Shown in pieces: positions 57,025 through 64,000 of a DNA stretch of 64,000 bases. Source of the stretch: Kitasatospora sp. NBC_00315. Lineage in GTDB: Bacteria > Actinomycetota > Actinomycetes > Streptomycetales > Streptomycetaceae. The first letter of the stretch is position 1; every line of letters begins with the position of its first letter. The stretch is from contig NZ_CP108025.1 of assembly GCF_041435095.1 (NCBI RefSeq), positions 7,006,001 through 7,070,000 of the forward strand, written 5' to 3'. The notes below the pieces were generated by a model that ran no database searches, was not told where the DNA came from, and worked only from the letters and a program-made list of their open reading frames with translations. Made by a program: the position numbers and the translations under genes.

Positions 57025-57927
57025 TCAGTGCTCGGCGGCGGGCGCCACCGAGGCGTGCAGCAGCAGGTCCCGCAGCGCCGTGGCGCTGTCCGACGGCTCG
57101 GCGGGGGTGAGGACGACCTGGTCGGCGGTGGTCGAAGGGCCGGTGAGGGGGATGACGCGCAGGCCGGGTGGCCGGTGGTCGAGCGCGGATTCGACGGCGA
57201 TGCCGATGCCCGTTCCCGCGGCGACGTGAGCGGCGATGGCCTGCACGCTGTCGGCGGTCCTGATGATGCGCAGGTCGGCTCCGCCGAGGTGGAACGCGGC
57301 CAGCAGGCGGTCGCAGAGACCGCTGTTGATCTGGTGGGGCCAGGTGAGCAGGTCGGTGGTGGACAGTTCGGACGCGCTCAGCTCGGTACGCCCGGCGAGG
57401 GGGTGGGCCGCGGGTACGAGCGCCATGAACCGCTCGGTGGAGAGCACCCGCGCGCGTACGCCGGTGATGTCGCCGGTCGCCCAGCCGATGCCCAGCCCGA
57501 TCGTCCCGGCCCGCAGGGCGGTGAGCTGGGCGGTGGTCGGCATCGCCTCCGGCACGATCGTCACGTCGGGAAGGCGGTCGCGCAGTCGCGGCAGGCAGCG
57601 CAACAGCAGTTGGTGGCCGGTGTACTCGGCGTGGCCGACGACGAGGGCGGTGTCGGCCCGGCCGCCGGCGGCCAGGGAGCGTCCGCGCTGCTGGAAGCGG
57701 CGCAGTTGGGCCAGGGTGGCGTGGGCGTCGGGCAGCAGCGCCTCGCCGAGATCGGTCAGTGACACCCGGCGGCTGGTGCGGTGGAACAGCCGCCCGCCCA
57801 GGGCGTTCTCCAGCCGCCTGACGGCGTCGCTGACGGTGGGCTGCCCCCGGTGCAGCCGCGTGGCGGCGCGGCCGAAGTGCAGCTCTTCCGCGACGGCGAC
57901 GAATGCTTCCAGTTCCATCCTGTCCAC
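57025..57927 (-). CDS. LysR family transcriptional regulator
   Basis: The 300-residue protein has the LysR helix-turn-helix (MELEAFVAVAEELHFGRAATRLHRGQPTVSDAVRRLENALGG in segments) and a PBP2-like effector domain (GRADTALVVGHAEYTG; GLGIGWATGDITG). It is divergent from the flavodoxin-like gene, with a strong palindrome between, so it most likely controls that gene and itself. Confidence 0.93.
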   Translation of the reverse strand: MDRMELEAFVAVAEELHFGRAATRLHRGQPTVSDAVRRLENALGGRLFHRTSRRVSLTDLGEALLPDAHATLAQLRRFQQRGRSLAAGGRADTALVVGHAEYTGHQLLLRCLPRLRDRLPDVTIVPEAMPTTAQLTALRAGTIGLGIGWATGDITGVRARVLSTERFMALVPAAHPLAGRTELSASELSTTDLLTWPHQINSGLCDRLLAAFHLGGADLRIIRTADSVQAIAAHVAAGTGIGIAVESALDHRPPGLRVIPLTGPSTTADQVVLTPAEPSDSATALRDLLLHASVAPAAEH

Positions 57928-57946
57928 CGGAGCAGGCTAACCCGAT

Positions 57947-57965
57947 CGATCGGTGCGACCGATCG
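57947..57965. promoter_or_regulatory. Palindromic operator between lysR and the flavodoxin gene
   Basis: CGATCGGTGCGACCGATCG has perfect 8-bp arms around GCG and begins 20 bp upstream of the LysR start. It is the likely LysR-binding site for the divergent pair. Confidence 0.65.
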
Positions 57966-58058
57966 CTGGGTGCCGGAGTTCGGCGTTGATGGTCTGCCGT
58001 GCGCGGGCTGTGATGGGGCGACAGGGATTTCCGCACGAACGGGAGCAGTGAGAAGCAG

Positions 58059-58793
58059 ATGACAGTCAATGAGGTCGACCGTGAGCACGACGCGCCGGTG
58101 GTCACGGTGACGGTGGTCCACCACTCGGTGCACGGGCACACCCGGGTGCTGGCCGAACACCTCGCCGCCGGGGCGCGGCTGGTGCCGGGCGCCCGGGTGC
58201 ACCTCGTCGAGATCAGGCCCGAGGACGTCACCGCCGGCCGGTGGCACGATGCGCGGGTGCTGGCGCTGCTCGACCGCTCCGACGCGATCGTCCTCGGCTG
58301 CCCGACGCTGATGGGCAGCGTGTCGGCGGTGTTCAAGGCGTTCATGGAGGCGGCGTTCACGCCGTTCACGACGCAGGCGTGGAAGGACAAGCTGGCCGGA
58401 GGTTTCACCATGTCCGCCTCGCAGAGCGGAGACAAGCTGGCGGTCCTGGAGCAGCTGGCGGTCTTCGCCGCGCAGATGGGCATGCAGTGGATCGGCGTGG
58501 GCGACATGCCGGGCAACAACTGGAGCGGTGGCGCCCGTGACGACGTGAACCGGCTGGGCTCGTGGCTGGGCCTGATGAGCCAGAGCCACGCCGACCAGGG
58601 GCCGGAGCACGCCGGATCGCGCGGTGACCTGATCACCGCGCAGCGGTACGGCGAGCGGATCGCCCGGCTGGCCCAGCGTTGGGTCAACGCCGTGCCGTAC
58701 GACACGCCCCGGACGACCGAGCACGAGGCCCGCGCGCTGTCGGCCTCCTTGAGGGAGACGGCCGCCGCGCCGGCGGCGCTGACCGGCGCCTGA
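58059..58793 (+). CDS. Flavodoxin-fold NAD(P)H oxidoreductase (WrbA-like)
   Basis: The 244-residue protein has a flavodoxin fold: VTVVHHSVHGHTRVLAEHLAAGA binds the FMN phosphate, SDAIVLGCPTLMGSVSAVFKAFME lies by the ring, and KLAGGFTMSASQSGDK closes the site. Such proteins reduce quinones by two electrons. Divergence from lysR suggests induction by quinone or electrophile stress. Confidence 0.88.
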   Translation: MTVNEVDREHDAPVVTVTVVHHSVHGHTRVLAEHLAAGARLVPGARVHLVEIRPEDVTAGRWHDARVLALLDRSDAIVLGCPTLMGSVSAVFKAFMEAAFTPFTTQAWKDKLAGGFTMSASQSGDKLAVLEQLAVFAAQMGMQWIGVGDMPGNNWSGGARDDVNRLGSWLGLMSQSHADQGPEHAGSRGDLITAQRYGERIARLAQRWVNAVPYDTPRTTEHEARALSASLRETAAAPAALTGA

Positions 58794-58930
58794 CCTCGCA
58801 GATGGCCCCGCACCGGCGGCGTCCGGACCGGGCGAGGCGTGCGGGCCGGGCGAGGCGTGCGGTCCGTGACGGGAGGGACGGCACCCCTCCTCCCCGGCGG
58901 GGGCCGGCGCCCGCCCGGATGGCGGGCGGA

Positions 58931-58994
58931 GGTGTTCACGGTCCGGTGTTCACGGCCCGTGCGCGCGGCGAGGTGTTCACCGCCCGGTGTTCAC
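58931..58994. repeat. Four GGTGTTCAC repeats in two pairs
   Basis: GGTGTTCAC occurs at 58931, 58945, 58972 and 58986: two pairs with 14-bp spacing, offset 41 bp. The last pair overlaps the end of the small minus-strand frame. It could be a duplicated binding site or a duplication in the peptide's 3' end. Confidence 0.6.
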
Positions 58995-59078
58995 TCCGGA
59001 TTCGGCCGTCCTCACGTCGATGTGGTCGGCGCCGGAGAGGACGGAGGCCAGTTCGGGAGTGGTGTCGATGATGCTCAT
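58977..59078 (-). CDS. Putative 33-residue peptide of unknown function
   Basis: An ATG with a strong ribosome site (GAGGAGGG, 8 bases ahead) opens a frame of 33 codons: MSIIDTTPELASVLSGADHI then DVRTAESGVNTGR. Codon use fits the genome. The polar, leader-like sequence has no recognised family; it may be a small regulatory or precursor peptide, or a truncated gene start. No RiPP-modifying enzyme is adjacent. The repeats downstream would encode further VNT motifs if read in other frames. Confidence 0.4.
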   Translation of the reverse strand: MSIIDTTPELASVLSGADHIDVRTAESGVNTGR

Positions 59079-59256
59079 GAGGTGTGCCCTCCTCGGTACG
59101 GGGGAGCGACGCGGGGGAGTCAGGAGGCCGACCGGTCCAGCAGCGGAAGCAGCAGCTCGTACACTCCACGCTTCCGGGGTGGGTCCGGCCGTCCGGCCGA
59201 CCGGGGATCCCGGCCCGATGTTCGACAGCTGGCCAGGTGAGCGGGACACTGGGCGG

Positions 59257-60060
59257 ATGGACACGCGCAGCAGGCACCATGTGACGGTCGTGGGTCGGGA
59301 CGAGGGGCCGTCCTTGGTGCTGGCCCACGGCTTCGGGTGCGATCAGAACATGTGGCGCCTGGTGCTGCCCGCGCTCGCGGAGCAGTTCCGGGTGGTGCTG
59401 TTCGACCACATCGGCGCGGGCGGGTCGGACGCCTCGGGGTGGAGCGAGCAGCGGTACTCCTCGCTGGACGGCTACGCCGACGACGTGCTGGAGATCCTGG
59501 CGGAGCTGGACCTGCGGGACGTGGTGTTCGTCGGGCACTCCGTCAGCGCCTCCGTGGGGGTGCTGGCCGCGGTACGGGACCCGGCGCGCTTCGCGAAGCT
59601 GGTGCTGCTCAACCCCTCCCCGCGGTTCATCGACGAGGACGGCTACCGCGGTGGCTTCAGCCACGACGACATCGAGGAGCTGCTGGAGTCGCTGGAGAGC
59701 AACTACCTGGGGTGGTCGGCGACGATGGCCCCGGTCATCATGGGCAACGAGGAGCGCCCCGAGCTCGGCCGGGAACTCACCAACAGCTTCTGCCGGATGG
59801 ACCCGAAGATCGCCCGGGTCTTCGCCCGGGCCACCTTCCTCTCCGACAACCGCGCCGACCTGCCGCACGTGACGGTGCCCACCCTCGTGCTGGACTGCGC
59901 GCAGGACGCCATCGCCCCACCCGAGGTCGGCGCCTACGTCCACGCGCAGATCCCCGGGAGCCGCCGCGAGACGCTGGCCGCCACCGGCCACTGCCCCCAG
60001 CTGAGTGCGCCCGAGGCCACCGCCGCCGCGATCCGCGCGTTCGCCGGCGGCTCCAGGTGA
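59257..60060 (+). CDS. rsbQ: RsbQ-like alpha/beta hydrolase
   Basis: The 267-residue protein has the RsbQ hallmarks: LAHGFGCDQNMWR, the nucleophile GHSVSASVG, LLNPSPRFIDEDGY, and the His in TGHCPQLS, with Asp in LDCAQDAIAP. In Bacillus RsbQ is required by the phosphatase RsbP for energy-stress activation of sigma B, and is related to the plant receptors D14/KAI2. The next gene starts with a 1-bp overlap (TGATG) and encodes the expected PAS-PP2C partner. The start may be leaderless. Confidence 0.88.
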   Translation: MDTRSRHHVTVVGRDEGPSLVLAHGFGCDQNMWRLVLPALAEQFRVVLFDHIGAGGSDASGWSEQRYSSLDGYADDVLEILAELDLRDVVFVGHSVSASVGVLAAVRDPARFAKLVLLNPSPRFIDEDGYRGGFSHDDIEELLESLESNYLGWSATMAPVIMGNEERPELGRELTNSFCRMDPKIARVFARATFLSDNRADLPHVTVPTLVLDCAQDAIAPPEVGAYVHAQIPGSRRETLAATGHCPQLSAPEATAAAIRAFAGGSR

Positions 60061-61418
60061 TGTCGCGCGTCGGCGAATCCCGCGAGGGCGGATCCGGCGC
60101 GGAGGGGCACGGCGCCGCGGCGTTCACCGCCCTGCTCGAGGACAGTGCCGAGGACCTCTACGACAACGCCCCGTGCGGCTATCTCTCCACCCTCATGGAC
60201 GGCACCCTCGCCAAGGTCAACACCACCCTGCTGAAATGGCTCGGCCACTCCCGCGAGGACCTGGTCGGACGGCGCCGCTTCGCCGACCTGCTCACGGTCG
60301 GCGGAAAGCTCTACCACGAGACGCACTTCGCGCCGCTGCTCGCGATGCAGGGCGAGGTCGGCGGCGTCGCCCTGGACCTGAAGACCGCCGACGGCGGCCG
60401 GCTGCCGGTCCTGGTCACCTCCACCGTCAAGCGGGGTTCCGACGGGCAGCCGCTGCTGATCCGCACCACCCTCTTCGACGCCCGCGACCGCCGGGCCTAC
60501 GAGATGGAGCTTCTGCGGGCCCGCGAGGAGGCCGACGCCCTTCGCCAGGACGCCGAACAGGCGCGCCGGGAGGCGGAGCTCCAGCGTCAGGAGGCGGAGC
60601 GGGCCCGCGACCAGGCGCAGGCCGCGTCCCGGCTGCTGGAGGTGGAACGCGACCGCCTGCGCGTCCTGGCGACGACCCTGCAGCGCACCCTGCTGCCGCC
60701 GGCCCTGCCCGCCGTCCCCGGCCTGGAGGTCGCGGCCCGCTACCACGTGGCCTCCACCGACGAGGTCGGCGGCGACTTCTACGACCTGTTCCCGCTCGGG
60801 GGCGGGCAGTGGGCGTTCTTCCTCGGCGACGTCTGCGGCAAGGGAGCGGCGGCCGCCGCCGTCACCTCCCTGGCCCGCTACACCCTGCGTGCCGCCGCGC
60901 TCGCCGACAGCGACCCCGGCGCAGTCCTGGCCCACCTCGACGCCGTCATGCAGAACACCTACACCGGCCTGGACACCCGGTTCTGCACCGTCGTGCACGG
61001 CCTGCTCACCCCCGACCCGGCCGGGCAGGGCGCGGGCTTCACGCTGACGCTCGCCAGCGGCGGCCACCCCCCGGCCCTGCTCCTGCACGCCGACGGCACG
61101 GCCACCTACCGGCCGACCCCGGGTGGGCAGCTCATCGGCGTCATCCCCGACGCCCACATCGCCACCACGACCCTGCACCTGGCCCCCGGCGACACCCTGC
61201 TGCTCTACACCGACGGCCTCACCGAGGCCCACACCGAGAGCGACGGCCGCTACGGCGACGAGGCCCTCCTCGTCCACGCCGCCCGGCTCGCCCCGACCAC
61301 CGCGTCCGCCCTCCTCGACTCGCTCGTCGAGCTGCTGGCAGGCTTCGGCGCCGGCGTGGACGACGACACCGCGCTGGTCGCGCTGAGCGTCCCGATCAGC
61401 AGGCGGGGCCCCCGATGA
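60060..61418 (+). CDS. rsbP: RsbP-like PAS-PP2C (SpoIIE) serine phosphatase
   Basis: The 452-residue protein has a PAS domain (~30-140; DNAPCGYLSTLMDGTLAKVN), a coiled coil (~145-205; Glu/Arg/Gln-rich), and a SpoIIE/PP2C domain (~225-450) with metal-binding DEVGGDFYDLF, GDVCGKG, LASGGHPP and LLLYTDGLTEA, DDDTALV. This is the layout of RsbP. It should dephosphorylate an anti-sigma antagonist, very likely the STAS protein encoded next, which overlaps by ATGA. Confidence 0.93.
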   Translation: MSRVGESREGGSGAEGHGAAAFTALLEDSAEDLYDNAPCGYLSTLMDGTLAKVNTTLLKWLGHSREDLVGRRRFADLLTVGGKLYHETHFAPLLAMQGEVGGVALDLKTADGGRLPVLVTSTVKRGSDGQPLLIRTTLFDARDRRAYEMELLRAREEADALRQDAEQARREAELQRQEAERARDQAQAASRLLEVERDRLRVLATTLQRTLLPPALPAVPGLEVAARYHVASTDEVGGDFYDLFPLGGGQWAFFLGDVCGKGAAAAAVTSLARYTLRAAALADSDPGAVLAHLDAVMQNTYTGLDTRFCTVVHGLLTPDPAGQGAGFTLTLASGGHPPALLLHADGTATYRPTPGGQLIGVIPDAHIATTTLHLAPGDTLLLYTDGLTEAHTESDGRYGDEALLVHAARLAPTTASALLDSLVELLAGFGAGVDDDTALVALSVPISRRGPR

Positions 61419-61771
61419 GCGAGCTGACCCTCACCGTGACCACCGCCGGACAGGGGGCGGTGATGGCGATCCGAGGTGACCTCGACTTCCACAGCGCGCC
61501 CCGCGTCCGCGAGGCGCTGGCCGACCTCCGGCTGGCGCCGGGCGGGCGACTGGTACTCGATCTCGGGGGCCTCACGTTCTGCGACTCCTCCGGGATCAGC
61601 GTCCTGGTGGCGGCGCACAACCACACCCAGGGCCTGCGGGCCGAGACCGTGCTCGCCGACGTCCCCACCGGCGTCAGCCGCATCCTGGGCGTGGTCGGAC
61701 TGGAGCGGGTCATCGCGCAGTACGCCGACACCCGGGCCGCCACCGCCGGTTGGACGCAGGCCGCGACCTGA
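61415..61771 (+). CDS. STAS-domain anti-sigma factor antagonist (RsbV/BldG type)
   Basis: The 118-residue STAS protein has GDLDFHSAPRVREAL and the phosphorylation-site segment LTFCDSSGISVLVAA, where Ser in DSSG is the expected target. When dephosphorylated such proteins capture an anti-sigma kinase, freeing a sigma factor. It ends a three-gene operon with RsbQ and RsbP. No anti-sigma kinase or sigma gene is in the window. Confidence 0.92.
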   Translation: MSELTLTVTTAGQGAVMAIRGDLDFHSAPRVREALADLRLAPGGRLVLDLGGLTFCDSSGISVLVAAHNHTQGLRAETVLADVPTGVSRILGVVGLERVIAQYADTRAATAGWTQAAT

Positions 61772-61888
61772 CGATTGGCCGGGACGCCCCGCGACCTCCC
61801 CGTGGGGTGCGGGGCCGGACGGCAGTGGACCCGACCCCCGGTACGGTCGTGCGACCAGCCGCCGACCGGGCACACCGGTGGTCCGCCG

Positions 61889-61933
61889 CAGCAGCCACAG
61901 CAGCAGCCGCCGCAGCAGCAGCCGCCGCCGCAG
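61889..61933. repeat. CAG/CCG trinucleotide-like repeat tract
   Basis: A run of CAG and CCG triplets that would encode Gln/Pro on the plus strand and Ala on the minus strand. No surrounding frame has support, so I treat 61772-62006 as non-coding. Confidence 0.6.
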
Positions 61934-62006
61934 CCGACAATCGGCGGTCCGATCGAGGGACGGCGTCGCGTTTCGAGCCCCTCCACCGCCTGTCCGGCCG
62001 GTCCGG

Positions 62007-62252
62007 TCAGCCGAGCGGCTGGGCGTGCACGGGCATGTCCGGCGCGGGGTAGCGGCCGACGGCGACCAGGTAGGCGATGCCGTCCGGAGTGATCTCGACC
62101 TCGATGCCCCCCTCGCCGACGTAGAGGGGCTGGCCGCGCGGTCCGAGGGTCCCGTGCCACTGCACGAGGGCGGTCTCCTGCCGGGCGTGGCAGCCCTGGG
62201 GGCCGGGGAAGGTGATCAGCCAGCGTCTGGGAGTGTCCGTCACGATGATCAC
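62007..62252 (-). CDS. Small uncharacterised protein
   Basis: The GTG at 62252 gives 81 residues, with AAGGAT close ahead (a second GTG at 62243 is better spaced). The sequence RRWLITFPGPQGCHARQETAL, VQWHGTLGPRGQPLYVGEGG and IEVEITPDGIAYLVAVGRYP has varied composition and alternating strands, unlike a chance frame in GC-rich DNA. I do not recognise it. A gap of decayed sequence follows upstream. Confidence 0.5.
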   Translation of the reverse strand: MIIVTDTPRRWLITFPGPQGCHARQETALVQWHGTLGPRGQPLYVGEGGIEVEITPDGIAYLVAVGRYPAPDMPVHAQPLG

Positions 62253-62565
62253 GATCCTTCTGCCCCCACCGGGGTGGCCCCACGCCAAGTGTGCACCCGA
62301 CAGGGGCCGGCCATGCCGGGATCATGACGCCTCCCCCCTCGCCGGGCACGCCGGAGGGGCCCCGCGCACGGTGGTCACGCCCAGGTCAGGTGCCGGTTCC
62401 GGGTGACGCGGGTGCTCCCGCCTCCCCGACGGGGTGAGCGAGGGCCCGTCGAGTGCGACTACCGCGCGAAAGGCGGGTATGCGTTGCCCTGACGGGAGCA
62501 CTAGCTGCCCGAATCCTCTCCCGTCCCGGGCATCCCGGCCCTGCTCGAACCGAAGGAGTTCCCCG

Positions 62566-62659
62566 ATGGACGCGATCGTGCCGCTGAAGCACGACCACGA
62601 GAGGGTGGAGGTCCGACGCCCCGCGCGACCCTCCCGAGGCCCCCGGCGCCCGCGACTGA
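62566..62659 (+). pseudogene. Truncated hemerythrin-domain gene
   Basis: After a good AAGGAG, the frame starts MDAIVPLKHDHERVE, the usual N-terminus of streptomycete hemerythrin HHE proteins with its first iron-binding histidine. It then loses resemblance at once; a shifted frame (DAPRDPPEAPGARD, stop at 62657) recalls the proline-rich end of such proteins. About 130-150 residues are missing. I infer an internal deletion with frameshift. Confidence 0.6.
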
Positions 62660-62729
62660 TCCGCCCCCCGCGGCGACCGCCCCGTCATCGCGTCGGCGGC
62701 CCCTCGCGACGGTTCGACGAAGGAGACAC

Positions 62730-63623
62730 GTGCCCCCCGACCAGGTGACCCCCCAGGACCCGGTGCGGCAGTACCCCCGCCCCGACTTCGCCGCGCAGAG
62801 CCAGCCGCATCCCGGATCCGGTGCGCGGATGGATCCCGAACCGGACCACGGCGAGCAGAGCTACCGCGGCAGCGGCCGCCTCACCGGCAGAAAGGCGCTG
62901 ATCACCGGCGGTGACTCCGGCATCGGGCGGGCCGTCGCGCTCGCGTTCGCCCGGGAGGGCGCCGACGTCGCGTTCTGCCACCTGCCGGCCGAGGAGGACG
63001 ACGCCCGCGAGACGACCCGGCTGGTCGAGGAGGCCGGTCGGCGCGCCCTCGCGGTGGCGGGCGACGTGCGTGAGGAGCAGTTCTGCGCGGACCTGGTCAC
63101 CCGTACGGTCGACACGCTGGGCGGCCTGGACATCCTGGTGAACAACGCCGCCTACCAGATGTCCCAGCCCGACGGGCTCGCCGCGATCAGCACCGACCAG
63201 CTCGACCGGGTGATGAAGACCAACGTGTACGCCATGTTCTGGCTCTGCCGGGCGGCGCTCCCGCACCTTCGCCCGGGGGCGTCCGTCATCAACACGGCGT
63301 CCGTCCAGGCCTACAGGCCCAGCCCGCACCTGCTGGACTACGCCGCCACCAAGGGCGCGATCGTCACCTTCACCCAGGGGCTGGCCCAGCAGCTCGCCCC
63401 GGAGGGCATCCGCGTCAACGCCGTCGCCCCGGGGCCGGTGTGGACGCCGCTGATCCCGGCGACGATGGCCCCCGACAAGGTGGCCGCGTTCGGCCGGCAG
63501 TCTCCGCTGGGGCGCCCGGCGCAGCCGGCCGAGATGGCTCCGGCCTACGTGTTCCTCGCTTCGCAGGAGGCGAGCTACATCACCGCCGAGATCGTCAACG
63601 CCACCGGCGGCACACCCCTGTGA
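62730..63623 (+). CDS. Stress-type short-chain dehydrogenase (general stress protein 39 / YdaD-like)
   Basis: The GTG at 62730, with GAAGGAG ahead, gives 297 residues. A ~50-residue N-terminal extension (YPRPDFAAQSQPHPGSG, MDPEPDHGEQSY) precedes the SDR fold, typical of the YdaD/GSP39 group. Motifs: ALITGGDSGIGRAVALAFA, LVNNAAYQMS, ASVQAYRPSPHLLDYAATKGA (active Tyr/Lys), ATGGTPL end. The proximity of a hemerythrin relic and the rsbQ-rsbP operon suggests a stress-gene neighbourhood. Confidence 0.92.
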   Translation: MPPDQVTPQDPVRQYPRPDFAAQSQPHPGSGARMDPEPDHGEQSYRGSGRLTGRKALITGGDSGIGRAVALAFAREGADVAFCHLPAEEDDARETTRLVEEAGRRALAVAGDVREEQFCADLVTRTVDTLGGLDILVNNAAYQMSQPDGLAAISTDQLDRVMKTNVYAMFWLCRAALPHLRPGASVINTASVQAYRPSPHLLDYAATKGAIVTFTQGLAQQLAPEGIRVNAVAPGPVWTPLIPATMAPDKVAAFGRQSPLGRPAQPAEMAPAYVFLASQEASYITAEIVNATGGTPL

Positions 63624-63670
63624 CCGCGCCGGCCCGATGATGCGCACGCGCCGCTCGCGGGTCGGGCCGG

Positions 63671-63724
63671 GGCCCGGATGTCAGGAGCCGGGCGGGTGGC
63701 CCGGATGTTAGGAGCCGGGCGGGT
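63671..63724. repeat. 27-bp tandem repeat, two copies
   Basis: Two adjacent 27-bp units beginning GGCCCGGATGT (63671 and 63698) differ at one base. They lie after the stress-type SDR gene. Confidence 0.85.
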
Positions 63725-63805
63725 GGGGCAGGCGAACCGGGGGAGAGCGGAGCGTCGCTCCCCCCGAGGGCCGCACGGCCGAGGCCGCGGTGTCCCGTCG
63801 TCCGC

Positions 63806-63845
63806 GGTACGGGCGCCGGCCCCGCACGGGGCCGGCGCCCGTACC
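63806..63845 (+). terminator. Strong hairpin terminator after the SDR gene
   Basis: A perfect 18-bp stem (63806-63823 with 63828-63845) closes a GCAC loop. It lies between the SDR and the last gene. Confidence 0.75.
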
Positions 63846-63883
63846 GGACAGCCGGGGGACCACTCGCGAAGGAGGCCCGCGTC

Positions 63884-64000
63884 ATGGACGCCGACACACA
63901 GGGGAAGCAGTTCGAACTGCTGGGGATCTACCTCAACGATCACCTGATGGGCGCCTTCGGCGGTACCGAACTGGCCCGCAGGATCGCCCAGGAGCAGTCA
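63884..64000 (+). CDS. Uncharacterised protein, 3' end outside the window
   Basis: An ATG after GAAGGAGG opens a frame that runs off the window; 39 residues are visible (QFELLGIYLNDHLMGAFGG then TELARRIAQEQ). The helical start YLNDHLMGAFGGTELARR resembles small ferritin-like or four-helix proteins common in Streptomyces, but too little is visible to assign a family. Confidence 0.6.
   Translation, partial: MDADTQGKQFELLGIYLNDHLMGAFGGTELARRIAQEQS

Noticed and set aside
55394..58939. 1181-codon minus-strand frame
   Set aside because: Runs through the GH87 promoter, SDR and LysR region without motifs; a shadow of real genes.
61775..62092. Gln/Pro-rich frame over the CAG tract
   Set aside because: No ribosome site or homology; the reading follows from a simple trinucleotide repeat.
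62434..62748. Longer frame containing the hemerythrin start
   Set aside because: Upstream part has no support; the ribosome site and homology place the start at 62566.

Overview
The window is very GC-rich chromosomal DNA from a mycelial actinomycete, almost certainly Streptomycetaceae (Streptomyces or Kitasatospora). The evidence is a chaplin, the sporulation pair smeA-sffA, rbpA behind a SigR-type promoter, a cvn conservon, a DasR-like regulator, and frequent GTG and leaderless starts. I saw no rRNA, tRNA, CRISPR array or insertion sequence.

Layout. 1-7 kb: the 3' part of a GH92 alpha-mannosidase, a DHA2 drug-efflux pump behind two palindromic operators, and a StyA-like flavoprotein. 6-10 kb: a complete cvnA-D conservon ending next to that flavoprotein. 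10-17 kb: regulators and redox enzymes, including a MarR protein, a FUSC-type exporter downstream of a tandem-MarR fusion gene, a quinone reductase and an FAD monooxygenase. 17-24 kb: a GH19 chitinase with DasR-like sites upstream, a DasR-like GntR protein, small genes, and three decayed genes (a protein kinase tail, an AAA ATPase and an SDR remnant). 24-46 kb is housekeeping: FMN riboswitch-ribE-ribM-ribBA-ribH, hisE-hisG, a PH-like membrane protein, two CNNM/CorC proteins, an EccA-like ATPase, an acyl-CoA dehydrogenase, an AsnC regulator, an amidohydrolase, lnt, fxsA, rbpA, sffA and smeA. 46-64 kb is accessory: a four-gene type III PKS locus (PKS, ICMT-type methyltransferase, FAD oxidoreductase, divergent UbiA prenyltransferase), a chaplin, a large GH87 alpha-1,3-glucanase, SDR/LysR/flavodoxin redox genes, an rsbQ-rsbP-STAS energy-stress operon, a decayed hemerythrin gene and a stress-type SDR.

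Functional threads. The chitinase and alpha-1,3-glucanase together suggest attack on fungal cell walls. The PKS locus has the gene content of the agq pathway for prenylated alkyl-methoxyhydroquinones in Actinoplanes. The conservon and the rsbQ-rsbP-STAS operon are two separate signalling modules. Four genes appear to have kept one or both ends while losing their interior or start, and several short minisatellite-like repeats lie in the same accessory stretches, which suggests repeated small deletions there.

Limits: all calls come from reading the sequence. Database identities, exact starts of GTG genes and all regulatory sites are unverified.
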